The notes beneath the pieces were generated by a model. That model did not search any database. It saw only the letters and a list, made by a program, of their open reading frames with translations, and was not told the DNA's origin. The translations under genes and the position numbers were made by a program. A stretch of DNA of 64,000 nucleotides from Hyphomonas chukchiensis (GTDB taxonomy: Bacteria > Pseudomonadota > Alphaproteobacteria > Caulobacterales > Hyphomonadaceae), in contig NZ_AWFG01000030.1 of assembly GCF_000682695.1 (NCBI RefSeq), forward strand, positions 1-64,000. Reading direction: 5' to 3'. Numbering within the stretch: the stretch's first letter is position 1; each line of letters begins with the position of its first letter. Below, piece after piece: positions 8,040 to 15,926 of this stretch.

Positions 8040-8891
8040 TCATGCATCGCCGCGCATGGGTGGTTCGCGATTGTCGAGCATGCCGGCAAGCCGCCTAAGG
8101 ATCGTGGTTTCATTCGGGACATCGGCCGCCGCGAATTCCTGAAGCGCGCGTTCGTATAGCCGGCCAGCGAGTTCCTTGCGTGGCATATCCGGATCGCTCT
8201 TGTTGAGCTCCAATGCCCAGGCAGCGATCGCGGGCCATGCGCCGAGGGCCGGACGGCCGCGCCTGGTCTGGGGCGCGTAACTGTGTCGATCATTGGCAGG
8301 CTCAGTGATTGGGTGATGGTCCGACGCTTGATCGTGGTTGAAGAGACGGACGAATCGGGACGAGCGCTGGTCGAGCCAGGCTTGCAGCATGCGGCGCGGA
8401 ATATAGAGCGCGGCGAAATAGGCGCGACCTGCTTCTGAGTACGTGTTGAGGGGCAGGCCGACCAGTGCTGTCAGGGCATCCTGCTTACCGTGCAGATACA
8501 TCCTGCCGTCGCCATGCTTGAGCAGGTCGTCCCAGGCGGACTGATCACCTGGCAGGAGCCTCATAGAGTACATGACGCTCAGCAGGCTCGCGCAGCTCCC
8601 TTCATAGTATTCGAAGGGTCGCGGCCTGAGCCTGAGTTGTCCTTCGGTGAGCGTTGCAGGTGGCGCTTCTATCGGGATTCGCAGCCAGTTGTCCGGATCA
8701 TAGCGTTGCGAGTGATCGTAATCATTGTCCTCGAACTGACAGGGCGCGTTGAAATCGCCCTGCCAGGCTGCCCGTACCAGCATTTCCAGCATCGCATCCG
8801 GTGTCGCATTCGGCTCGCGGTTGGCCAGAAGCGCGGCTGCGGCGTCGAAACGGATGACCGTATCGTCCAGCGGCGAAATGGATTGGGTCAC
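8040..8891 (-). CDS. Unrecognised mobile-element protein
   Basis: A 283-residue cytosolic protein I do not recognise. It has no signal peptide or membrane segment. Visible features are an N-terminal Asp/Ala-rich part, a central block rich in Tyr and Arg (RPRPFEYYEGSCASLLSVMYSMRLLPGD), and a C-terminal part, TRRGRPALGAWPAIAAWALELN followed by ARALQEFAA-like helices, that could be a small helical DNA-binding module. I start it at GTG 8891, because GGGAGG lies 5 bases upstream; an in-frame TTG at 8921 has no such site. It lies upstream of the mobilisation operon on the same strand, so a plasmid-type replication or regulatory role is possible but unproven. Confidence 0.6.
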   Translation of the reverse strand: MTQSISPLDDTVIRFDAAAALLANREPNATPDAMLEMLVRAAWQGDFNAPCQFEDNDYDHSQRYDPDNWLRIPIEAPPATLTEGQLRLRPRPFEYYEGSCASLLSVMYSMRLLPGDQSAWDDLLKHGDGRMYLHGKQDALTALVGLPLNTYSEAGRAYFAALYIPRRMLQAWLDQRSSRFVRLFNHDQASDHHPITEPANDRHSYAPQTRRGRPALGAWPAIAAWALELNKSDPDMPRKELAGRLYERALQEFAAADVPNETTILRRLAGMLDNREPPMRGDA

Positions 8892-9362
8892 AGTTGCCTC
8901 CCGTCGTGTTGGAGAGGACAAAGCAGGAGACGTGCCACTTGACCTTTAAAGGAGAATAATATTCCCACTTAGATAGTATTTGTGCGCTCTATACGGTCTC
9001 TCGTGATGGGAGCGCCACTATAGGAGTTATTACCTCAAGCTTAGACAAGGCATCATCTGGAAGGTCTATCAACACTGCGTGGCCTTTGTCGTGCTGATGA
9101 ATGAATATTCAATAGTAGCAGGGTTTCGCGTGTGCTTCCTGCGCAGTGGAAAATCGCATTTGACTGCATTCTAGAACAGAAAACCCCAGAATGGTGACAA
9201 GAGTTCTGGGTTTTTGAAGCGCGACTTTTCCAACAGGCTAATGTGATCAGGTTGTACCGAGCAGCGCTATCGAGCTTTATCGACTTGGCTGCTACCTCGA
9301 CAAAGAACTGACTGTTTCGACAACTTACTCACTCGGCTTCTCGACCTGTTGGAAATCCCATA
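8892..9362. other. Intergenic junction between mobile backbone and catabolic cluster
   Basis: About 470 bases without a supported gene. It contains a TGAATATTCA palindrome near 9102, the hairpin terminator at 9181-9215, and an 11-base inverted repeat (TTTCCAACAGG at 9227-9237 and its complement at 9345-9355). It separates conjugation genes from metabolic cargo. I see no integrase remnant or tRNA here. Confidence 0.5.
9181..9215. terminator. Rho-independent terminator
   Basis: A 7-base stem (CCCAGAA 9185-9191, TTCTGGG 9204-9210) with a 12-base loop is followed by TTTTT on the plus strand and preceded by AAAA, so it can act in both directions. It lies downstream of the minus-strand SDR gene that ends at 9363. 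Confidence 0.62.
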
Positions 9363-10199
9363 TCAAAGGACGAAATGGTCGCCAGCCGCCCGAACAGTAA
9401 TATCTCCGATGGAGACGCCCGACGGTTGGTTGATCGCATGGATGACTTCATCGGCGATAAATGCAGGATCCAGCACAATATAATCGGTGTTGTTCGGATC
9501 AAGCTTCTCGGGCTTTGTTTTGCCTTCGATCAGTTCCCTCATGAGAGCGATGTATTCCGGCGCGTTATGACCGACGATTCCTACGACCGCCTGATTGTTC
9601 ACTACGCCCCGGGCAAGTCCCGTACCGGGAACGCCGGTTGGTTTTACAATGGTGACTTTGATTTTGCCGCGGGCCTCAACGCGAAGCGACTCTGACAGGT
9701 AATTTACCGCCGATTTGGTCGCACCATACACGGCCGCCCCCAGGACCGGAAAATTTCCGTAGATGGACGAAATATTCACCACATGACCGCTACCTTGCGA
9801 CAGCATCTGATCGTATACGCTGACGATGCCATGCAGGACTCCTTTGAAGTTGATGTCGATACATTTCGACCATTTGTCCATTGCCGCTTCATGGTCTGCA
9901 TAGAGTGCAAGCGGCATGATGCCGGCATTATTGACCATGACATCAATTGCGCCGAATTCTGCAACAGCGGTAGCGGCGAGGCGCTTCATCTGCTCCAGGT
10001 CGCTCACATCGGTTTCAACCGCCTGGGCGCACCCACCTTCTTTGGCAATCGTCGATGCCGTTTCCTCTGCGTTGGCGCGATTGATATCAGCGCAGATTAT
10101 CCTGGCGCCCAATGCGGCAGCCTTCTGGCTGATGAGGCGCCCAAAGCCGCCGCCAGCGCCAGTTACGATCATCGACTTTCCCTCGACGTAATTCTTCAT
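9363..10199 (-). CDS. Classical short-chain dehydrogenase/reductase
   Basis: A 278-residue NAD(P)-dependent oxidoreductase of the SDR superfamily. It shows the Rossmann motif TGAGGGFG (13-20), Asp38 after the second strand (ICADIN, favouring NAD), NNAG (90-93), and catalytic Ser144/145, Tyr158 and Lys162 (YGATK). The likely start is ATG 10199, preceded by an AAGGAAGGAAATGGAAG purine run; an ATG ten codons upstream has no better site. It would convert a secondary alcohol to a ketone or the reverse. It is the leftmost gene of the catabolic cluster and probably a single transcript ending at the hairpin near 9200. The substrate is unknown. Confidence 0.88.
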   Translation of the reverse strand: MKNYVEGKSMIVTGAGGGFGRLISQKAAALGARIICADINRANAEETASTIAKEGGCAQAVETDVSDLEQMKRLAATAVAEFGAIDVMVNNAGIMPLALYADHEAAMDKWSKCIDINFKGVLHGIVSVYDQMLSQGSGHVVNISSIYGNFPVLGAAVYGATKSAVNYLSESLRVEARGKIKVTIVKPTGVPGTGLARGVVNNQAVVGIVGHNAPEYIALMRELIEGKTKPEKLDPNNTDYIVLDPAFIADEVIHAINQPSGVSIGDITVRAAGDHFVL

Positions 10200-10475
10200 C
10201 TTCCATTTCCTTCCTTCGCGCCCTAACATGACCGTGGAGCGGCAGGTAATCTGCCGAATCCAGCCCGCCGACTTTGACCGCGACCGCCAATCGATCTCCG
10301 TAAATCCGATAGCGCGTCGCGCCGGTAGCCGTCTTCAATCGACACCGCCCGATTGTCCTTAGTCGTTCAAATCTGGCGGGGGTCCGAACCTTGATCGATA
10401 GCCGCCGTCAAGATTCTACTACTTTGCGGACTGCCAAAAAACAACGCATAATAAAAAAAATATGCATGAAAAACT
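10200..10475. other. Intergenic region between SDR gene and P450 remnant
   Basis: About 280 bases, divergent between the SDR gene and the P450 remnant. The right part becomes AT-rich, with long A runs (10450-10460). No gene is supported. Confidence 0.45.
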
Positions 10476-10503
10476 ATATTTGCGAATAAAAAAATGCAAA
10501 TAT
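10476..10503. promoter_or_regulatory. Inverted repeat ATATTTGC-N12-GCAAATAT upstream of the P450 remnant
   Basis: Perfect 8-base arms (10476-10483, 10496-10503) around 12 A-rich bases, about 30 bases before the ribosome site of the decayed P450 gene. A compact form of the same sequence (TATTTGCAAATA) lies in the intergenic region next to the twin Lrp/AsnC genes at 14661. An operator for one of those regulators is a reasonable guess. Confidence 0.45.
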
Positions 10504-10531
10504 GATCGCAATAGGCTGAGAGGGGAATGTT

Positions 10532-11201
10532 ATGTGCAATGCCGACGTCAATGGCGACTTGGATCGTTGGCCAAAGTAATTCCAGGTCCTCCAGTTGAAG
10601 AAGCGCCTCAGGTCTTGGGGAAGTTCATAGCGGGTACCCTTAAATTCTTTGAAGTGCACGTCGAGCCGTACTGTGGAATCAGCACGCTTTCTTTCGGCGA
10701 CACCAAGAACGTGTTTCTTCACGACGCGCACGACGTCGAGCAGATGCTTCGCATGGACATCAACTCATGCGGAATGGACGTCCAGACACATGCGTTTAAT
10801 ACCCCTTGCTGGGGGACTACATCACCGTAACGCCGGACCATCTCTACTGGCAGCAGCTCACAAGATGGTGCTGCAGACGTTCACGCCGAAAATGCCAGAG
10901 CGATACCTTGAACGTCCCGTGGACGCGGTGGCTGAAGAGGTCGATCGGTTCGGCGAATATGCGAATTCCCGGAAGCCGTTCGATCTCGAAAAGAAAGTAG
11001 GCGAAGGCGTGCTTGATCCTCTGACGCGCACCATCTTCACCCACGGCATCGACAAGTCGGAGATTCTCGAAACGTTCGTGTTCTGGCTATGCGCATAAGA
11101 AAAACGTATTCGATACTGCCGGTGGCGAGATGCCCAAGCCCATGATCCGGATGTCAATTCATCCGGAGGGCGGCTTGAAGGTGGTCGCAAAACACCGCTA
11201 G
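10532..11201 (+). pseudogene. Decayed cytochrome P450 gene with frameshifts and an internal deletion
   Basis: Behind a GAGAGGGGAA ribosome site an ATG at 10532 starts MCNADVNGDLDRWPK and then stops. Successive pieces of a P450 follow in shifting frames: VIPGPPVEEAPQVLGKF to THAFNTP (frame 1), LLGDYITVTPDHLYWQQLT (frame 0, from about 10806), KMVLQTFTPKMPERYLERP to ILETFVFW (frame 2, ending 11098), and MPKPMIRMSIHPEGGLKVV to the TAG at 11199-11201 (frame 0). The pieces match the proline-rich start, the helix B-C region (DHLYWQQL) and the C-terminal PEGGLKV strand of P450s. The I-helix, ExxR and heme-cysteine segments are gone, so the product cannot bind heme. The family call is my pattern reading. 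Confidence 0.72.
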
Positions 11202-11231
11202 AAATAGTCAGCTCCCGATAGTGGGGCGGAG

Positions 11232-12011
11232 TCAGCGTAGAGACAGTCCCCCGTCAATGGGGATTATCGTGCCAGTGAGATAGGCATTTGAGGCGATCAT
11301 GACCGCAAGCGCTGCGATGTCTTCGGTTTTGCCAAAGCGCTTGACAGGTATCTGGGCCAGCAACTGACGAGATATTGTTTCGTCTTCGAGCATCCATGCG
11401 CTCATCGCGCTTGGAAACGTACCCGGTGCAATCGCGTTGACCAGGACATGGTCCGGCGAAAGTTCTTGAGCCAGTGTTCGGGTAAGATGATCGATTCCAG
11501 CCTTGCTCGCGCAATAAGCATGAGCGCCCATCGCGGTCGCAACCCGCGCGGCGATTGAACCGATATTGATAATGTGCGCAGGCGCTTCAGGGGATGCATT
11601 CGATTTGAGGAGAGGAGAAAGCAGCCGGCTCAACATGAACGGCGTTTTGAGGTTCAGATGCAGCACCTGGTTCCATTGGCTCATGAGGTCTATGCTTGGT
11701 AGCGCCGTTTCAGATATGCCCGCATTGTTGACCAGAATCGAAAGCCGAGGAGCCAAATCGTTCAACCGGGCAGACAGCGTGTCAACTCCCTTGTCACCAG
11801 ACAAATCGGCTGCGAGAAAATCGCATGCGCCGTAGCCGGAAAGATCGGTTGCGATTTTTTTGCCTTTGGCTTCATCTCGTCCGGTAATCAAAACGGACGC
11901 GCCAGCAGACAGCAGACCTGTAGCGATCATCATCCCAATGCCGCTTGTGCCGCCGGTGACAACCGCCTGGCGTCCTTCAAGATTAAACAATGACTGCAGG
12001 GATGTCGGCAT
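11232..12011 (-). CDS. Short-chain dehydrogenase/reductase
   Basis: A 259-residue SDR with Rossmann motif TGGTSGIG (19-26), NNAG (95-98), and catalytic Ser152, Tyr166 and Lys170 (YCASK). The C-terminal PIDGG motif is typical of classical FabG-like SDRs. Arg45 after the second strand (ITGRDE) suggests NADP(H) preference. It lies 37 bases downstream of the phosphotransferase gene on the same strand and is probably cotranscribed. A role in oxidising or reducing a hydroxylated intermediate of the cluster is inferred. Confidence 0.88.
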   Translation of the reverse strand: MPTSLQSLFNLEGRQAVVTGGTSGIGMMIATGLLSAGASVLITGRDEAKGKKIATDLSGYGACDFLAADLSGDKGVDTLSARLNDLAPRLSILVNNAGISETALPSIDLMSQWNQVLHLNLKTPFMLSRLLSPLLKSNASPEAPAHIINIGSIAARVATAMGAHAYCASKAGIDHLTRTLAQELSPDHVLVNAIAPGTFPSAMSAWMLEDETISRQLLAQIPVKRFGKTEDIAALAVMIASNAYLTGTIIPIDGGLSLR

Positions 12012-12048
12012 GATATGAATCTTTTTGCAGATGGTTGGCGTGCTTGAT

Positions 12049-13137
12049 CTATTTCGCAGCGCTCCAGGCAGAATTCAAACGCGCAATCAGACCGTCGACA
12101 TGCGATTGAAACGCAGCCTGGAAGTCTTCCGGAAATGCCCTGAGCCCCAGAATGTGCGTCAGCACGATCCTGTAGAGCGCGAAAACAGAGTAGTATTCCC
12201 AATGCTGTAAAGTCGCGCCAGACGCGGCTTCATAGGTGGCCTTCATTTCGTCGTCGCTTGGTGTGCCTGGGGGATAATCTGAGGACAGGGACGACATACC
12301 GATCAAGGCGTAGGCAAGGTCGGCTTCGGGCGCGCCGATGAAGGCCATCTCCCAGTCGAGAACGGCGCTCACCAGATTGTCTTTGAAAAGATAATTAGTG
12401 AAGTTGGCATCACCGTGACAGAGGACAGGTCTTGGCACCTCCGGCTCATTGGCAAGCAGCCAGTCGCGAACGCCTGAAAAACGCTTCTGTGCATCAATTT
12501 CGCCCGCCCATGAGAGCCCGTCCCAGTACCAGTTGATCTCGCGTCCGATCAGATTTGGGCCAACGGCTCTTCTCAGGAGAAAGCTCAGCCCCTGTGCGCG
12601 CCAATCCAGCTGGTGGATCTTCGCCAGCGTCTCCACGAAGGACAGGATCATTTTCCGGCGATCGGCTGGCGTTGAATCTGCAATCACGCCCTCGGCAAAC
12701 CAGGCGCCAGGCGCGGCCTCACCCGGAGTGCGCTCCATCACATAGCCTGGAACTTTCAGAAACTCGCCGCCGATATCTTCGCATATCTGGGCGGGTACGG
12801 GCACAGGGCTTGATGACAGCGCCCTTTGTATTCTCACCTGCCCATCGAGGTCGTAGGCGTGGAAGAGCCGCTCGGCAGGCTCAAACCGCAGAACGCACTC
12901 GCGCGTTGAGTGGTCGCCATCATGCGACATTGTGAAGAATAGCGTTCCGCTTGAGCTACCGGCGCCGCCTTCGGGAAACCGTACATCGCGTGCATGGCAG
13001 GTGAGTTGAAAATCTGGCTGAGCCGCCAGGAGTGCGTCCAGTCGCTCCCGCCATTGCTCAGTCGTCGTAGAGCCCAGCCGGACCTTCCGATTGATCTCTA
13101 TGATTCTTTGTCCAAGTTCTTTTGCGCCTGCCGACAT
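12049..13137 (-). CDS. APH-fold phosphotransferase, paralogue 1
   Basis: A 362-residue member of the aminoglycoside-phosphotransferase-like kinase fold. It has the catalytic loop CHGDANFTNYLF (His241, Asp243, Asn248) and the metal-binding DWE (Asp261). It aligns almost without gaps with the gene at 14737: both have the loop at 241 and DWE at 261. Members of this broad family include antibiotic kinases, choline kinases, the kinase part of ACAD10/11, and LvaA, which phosphorylates a 4-hydroxyacyl-CoA. In a P450/CoA catabolic cluster a hydroxylated metabolite is a likelier target than an antibiotic, but that is inference. The SDR gene follows in the same operon. Confidence 0.87.
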   Translation of the reverse strand: MSAGAKELGQRIIEINRKVRLGSTTTEQWRERLDALLAAQPDFQLTCHARDVRFPEGGAGSSSGTLFFTMSHDGDHSTRECVLRFEPAERLFHAYDLDGQVRIQRALSSSPVPVPAQICEDIGGEFLKVPGYVMERTPGEAAPGAWFAEGVIADSTPADRRKMILSFVETLAKIHQLDWRAQGLSFLLRRAVGPNLIGREINWYWDGLSWAGEIDAQKRFSGVRDWLLANEPEVPRPVLCHGDANFTNYLFKDNLVSAVLDWEMAFIGAPEADLAYALIGMSSLSSDYPPGTPSDDEMKATYEAASGATLQHWEYYSVFALYRIVLTHILGLRAFPEDFQAAFQSHVDGLIARLNSAWSAAK

Positions 13138-13477
13138 GATGTTTCCTCTCCGCTCGGATTCGGTGGGTGCAGACCGATCCAGCTAGTACTTTCGCTTTTA
13201 GGGAACGCATACGACATGAAATTTCCGTTCGCAAAGAGATTTATCGATCAAAATTATTTAAAAAAGTTCGCGAAATAAATTAGTCTGGATTTCTTGACCC
13301 TTGGGGGACGGGCCCGAATCACGCTCGCAGTCGGCTTTGAGACAGGCGGCATAACGTGCCGGCGGGGCGCAGAGACGCATCATCCTCAATATACATGTGA
13401 AGGTACTTGGCGAAGTGAGGTGTGCGCCCTCAAACTTGGCGTCAGGTCGAACTTGAATGCGACGCCACACACCCGTG
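13138..13477. other. Intergenic region between phosphotransferase and Lrp genes
   Basis: About 340 bases on the upstream side of the minus-strand phosphotransferase gene. The part near 13230-13290 is AT-rich and holds TTCGCGAA; it is the probable promoter. The rest shows no supported gene. Confidence 0.45.
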
Positions 13478-13957
13478 TCAGCGGACCTTGTTCCGCGCTT
13501 TTTCGGTAATCCTGACCACGTCGAGACGGTGCTTCGGAGATGAGCTTATTTCATGAGTTTCGAGGGCGTGCACGCCCTCCCACTTCCGGAAGTGGTTGTG
13601 CACGAGTTGGGCGAGGGCATGCCGGTCTTCAACAAGCGCGAGCGTCACGACATTATGGGTGCCGCCTGTTAGCGCGACGAAAGGCACTTCCTTGAGCTCA
13701 CTTGCCGCCGCCGCGATTTCACGCGCCATTGCGGGCACGACCTTCAATCTTATAAAGGCTGCGCAGTTCAGTCCGAGGGCAGCGGGGTCAATCAGCGCAG
13801 CTAGTCTGATTGACCCTGCCCTCTGCATCGATTTCAGACGTTTGCCAATGGTTACATCGGAGACATTGAGTAACCGCCCGACTTCCCGATTGCTTATCCT
13901 GGCATCCTTGGTGAGGATCTCCAGAATTTGCTCGTCCAAATGATCTGTTTTGCTCAT
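13478..13957 (-). CDS. Lrp/AsnC family transcriptional regulator, second of a pair
   Basis: A 159-residue protein with an N-terminal HTH (residues 6-65: LDEQILEILTKDARISNREVG, then VSDVTIGKRLKSM) and a C-terminal RAM/ligand-binding domain (FIRLKVVPAMAREIA, then VALTGGTHNVVTLALVE). Lrp/AsnC proteins form dimers to octamers and respond to amino acids or other small ligands. Its ATG overlaps the stop of the companion Lrp gene by 4 bases (13954-13957), so the two are made together and may form a mixed complex. The pair sits between two close phosphotransferase paralogues and is divergent from the right-hand one. Confidence 0.9.
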   Translation of the reverse strand: MSKTDHLDEQILEILTKDARISNREVGRLLNVSDVTIGKRLKSMQRAGSIRLAALIDPAALGLNCAAFIRLKVVPAMAREIAAAASELKEVPFVALTGGTHNVVTLALVEDRHALAQLVHNHFRKWEGVHALETHEISSSPKHRLDVVRITEKARNKVR

Positions 13958-14412
13958 TTTGCCCCCAGGGTGCCGTAGCGAAGGTCGAGTTTGACGACCT
14001 CCAGCGCGATGTTTGCTGTCCAGTGCGAAATGCCCTTGATGGGCGCAATCTTGGTTTCGATCGTCTGGAGAAGATGTTTCCGATCTCGCACATTGAGTTG
14101 AACAAAGATATCCGGATCTGAGAGCAGTACAGAGACGCTTGCAGCTTCTTCGATCTTTGCCAGTTCCTCGGCGACAAGTTCAGGTGGTCTTCTCGTGACG
14201 TAAATGTCCAGCAATACGACCAGGTCAAAGCCCAGGGCCCGCAGGTCGCGCTGCATGACCACCCTCAGTATATTTTTTTCTTCCATATCGCGGATGCGAT
14301 TGGCGATCGTCACCTCGGTGCTGCCGGTCCTGTCAGCAATTTCCTTGTTTGTAATCTGCGCGCTCTCGGAAAGAAGCTCAGCAATCGTAATATCGAGTTC
14401 GTCGACTAACAT
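13954..14412 (-). CDS. Lrp/AsnC family transcriptional regulator, first of a pair
   Basis: A 152-residue Lrp/AsnC protein with an HTH in residues 1-60 (LDITIAELLSESAQITNKEIA, TEVTIANRIRDME) and a RAM domain (VVLLDIYVTRRPPELVAEEL, VSVLLSDPDIFVQL). It is distinct from, not a copy of, the partner encoded downstream. The intergenic region to the divergent phosphotransferase gene is AT-rich and contains the 12-base palindrome at 14661, a natural candidate for autoregulation and control of the plus-strand operon. Siroheme decarboxylases (AhbA/AhbB) also come as Lrp-like pairs, but the context here is catabolic. Confidence 0.9.
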   Translation of the reverse strand: MLVDELDITIAELLSESAQITNKEIADRTGSTEVTIANRIRDMEEKNILRVVMQRDLRALGFDLVVLLDIYVTRRPPELVAEELAKIEEAASVSVLLSDPDIFVQLNVRDRKHLLQTIETKIAPIKGISHWTANIALEVVKLDLRYGTLGAK

Positions 14413-14660
14413 TCTCTACCCTTTCCAGGTCCCGTCTGCTCATGCCCATCGCGGTGAGACACACCCAGTAATCCCGGAAAATACAATTCGATTCAATCGA
14501 TTTGCTTCCCTGTTTCATTGCTGGCCGCTTCAAATCAGGTTTGGCAGCCGGTTTGCCTACGTGCAGTGGAGACCGAAGGCAAATCCGACGCGCCGCCGCC
14601 ATGCGTCACCCGTCTGAACTGACACGATGCGAATTAAATACCACACAATTGATTAGAAAC

Positions 14661-14672
14661 TATTTGCAAATA
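14661..14672. promoter_or_regulatory. Palindrome TATTTGCAAATA, candidate Lrp-type operator
   Basis: A perfect 12-base palindrome in the AT-rich divergent region between the twin Lrp genes and the phosphotransferase at 14737. It shares its half-site with the longer inverted repeat at 10476-10503. Confidence 0.42.
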
Positions 14673-14736
14673 TCAAATATACCGTATTAATGCTAACCAT
14701 AAGGCTCCAAAAGGAGCGCGTTATGGGAGGTTGGCT

Positions 14737-15843
14737 ATGGATGCGGCTCAGATCAGCAGCGGTATCGTCGAGCATTCGCGGCAGGCCAGGTTTTCGGGAA
14801 CATCACCGGAACTCTGGAGGAAGAGGCTCGAAACACTGATTGCCGCTCAGCCAGCAGTGTCCGGACCGATTCGCGTACAGGATGTAAAGCCGGTGGCCGA
14901 AGCGGCTGGTGGATCGAATGGCACATTGCTGTTTCGCGCGAGCTACCGAGCCGACGGACAGCTGGTCGAAAAAGCTTTCGTTCTTCGCTTTTTGCCCACC
15001 AGTGGATTGTTCCACCATTATGACGTCAAGGAGCAGTTCGACCTGCAGCGTAGTCTTGAATCGACTTCGGTTCCGGTCGCGTCTCAGGTCTGGCTCGACG
15101 AAAAAGGCAAGTATCTTGAGCGTCCCGGATATGTAATGGAGCGTGTCGAGGGGACGAGTTCGCCCATGGCTTGGATGACGTCCGGCATTATTCACGATGC
15201 ATCACCGTCCGACCGCCGCAAGATGAGCCTGGCTTACTTGTCAGCGCTTGCCGATATTCACGCTGTCGACTGGAAAGCGCTCGGACTACACTGGCTTGAG
15301 GAGCGGGCGACGGGTACGCGGCCCATAGAGCGGGAAACCAATTGGTATTGGGACGCGCTCGTCTGGTCAAAGAATGCCGAGTATATCAGAATGTTCGAGC
15401 CAATTCGGAATTGGCTCATCGCGAACGAGCCGGATGATTTGGAAATCGTTCTTTGCCACGGCGATGCGAACTACGGAAACTACCTGTTCAAGGGCTCGAC
15501 GGTAACCGCGGTTCTTGACTGGGAAATGAGCTTTCTGGGTACGCGCGAATGCGATGTCGCCTTCATGTATATTGGCGACCAGATCCTGCTTGACGGCGTG
15601 CCCGTGCCCGAGGGCTGCTTATCCTACGAGGAGCGTAAGGCAGAGTATGAGCAGATGACAGGCCACAAGCTTCAGCACCTCGCGTACTTTGAGCTTTTTG
15701 TGGCGTACAGACTGGGCATTATCAACGTTCTGGCCATGAATCATTTTCCGCCGGAAGTTCTCGAAACATTCGGCCCGGTTATGCGCAGGGGCCCCGCGAT
15801 ATGCCGGGCCCGAGCAGAGGCGCTCGGCGTCGAGTTGTACTAA
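14737..15843 (+). CDS. APH-fold phosphotransferase, paralogue 2
   Basis: A 368-residue kinase-fold protein with catalytic loop CHGDANYGNYLF (His241, Asp243, Asn248) and AVLDWEMSFLG (Asp261). A lysine in the N-terminal lobe and the GSNGTLLF turn (59-66) complete the nucleotide site. It is a close paralogue of the gene at 12049, alignable residue for residue over the first 270 positions. I start it at ATG 14737, 6 bases after GGGAGG, rather than at the in-frame TTG at 14731. It is followed at 83 bases by the TonB receptor gene on the same strand. The phosphate acceptor is unknown. Confidence 0.88.
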   Translation: MDAAQISSGIVEHSRQARFSGTSPELWRKRLETLIAAQPAVSGPIRVQDVKPVAEAAGGSNGTLLFRASYRADGQLVEKAFVLRFLPTSGLFHHYDVKEQFDLQRSLESTSVPVASQVWLDEKGKYLERPGYVMERVEGTSSPMAWMTSGIIHDASPSDRRKMSLAYLSALADIHAVDWKALGLHWLEERATGTRPIERETNWYWDALVWSKNAEYIRMFEPIRNWLIANEPDDLEIVLCHGDANYGNYLFKGSTVTAVLDWEMSFLGTRECDVAFMYIGDQILLDGVPVPEGCLSYEERKAEYEQMTGHKLQHLAYFELFVAYRLGIINVLAMNHFPPEVLETFGPVMRRGPAICRARAEALGVELY

Positions 15844-15893
15844 AAAGTGATTGGCCCATGACGATCCGTATAGAGATCGAGCCGGCTGCATCA

Positions 15894-15909
15894 GAAATTA
15901 AATAATTTC
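15894..15909. promoter_or_regulatory. Short inverted repeat GAAATTA-AA-TAATTTC before the receptor gene
   Basis: Seven-base perfect arms around AA, ending just before the ribosome site TTTGGGAGGAG of the TonB-dependent receptor gene. It could be an operator or an RNA hairpin near the ribosome site. There is nothing to choose between these. Confidence 0.35.
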
Positions 15910-15926
15910 TTTGGGAGGAGAAACTC

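Noticed and set aside
10087-10338. Small minus-strand frame upstream of the first SDR gene
   Set aside because: It overlaps the SDR start out of frame and resembles no family; probably chance.
13478-14412. Siroheme decarboxylase pair AhbA/AhbB
   Set aside because: The size and pairing fit, but both have good HTH domains and the neighbours are catabolic, with no heme-pathway genes.
12049-15843. Aminoglycoside or macrolide resistance kinases
   Set aside because: The fold motifs match, but the embedding in a P450/CoA cluster and presence of four copies favour metabolic kinases.
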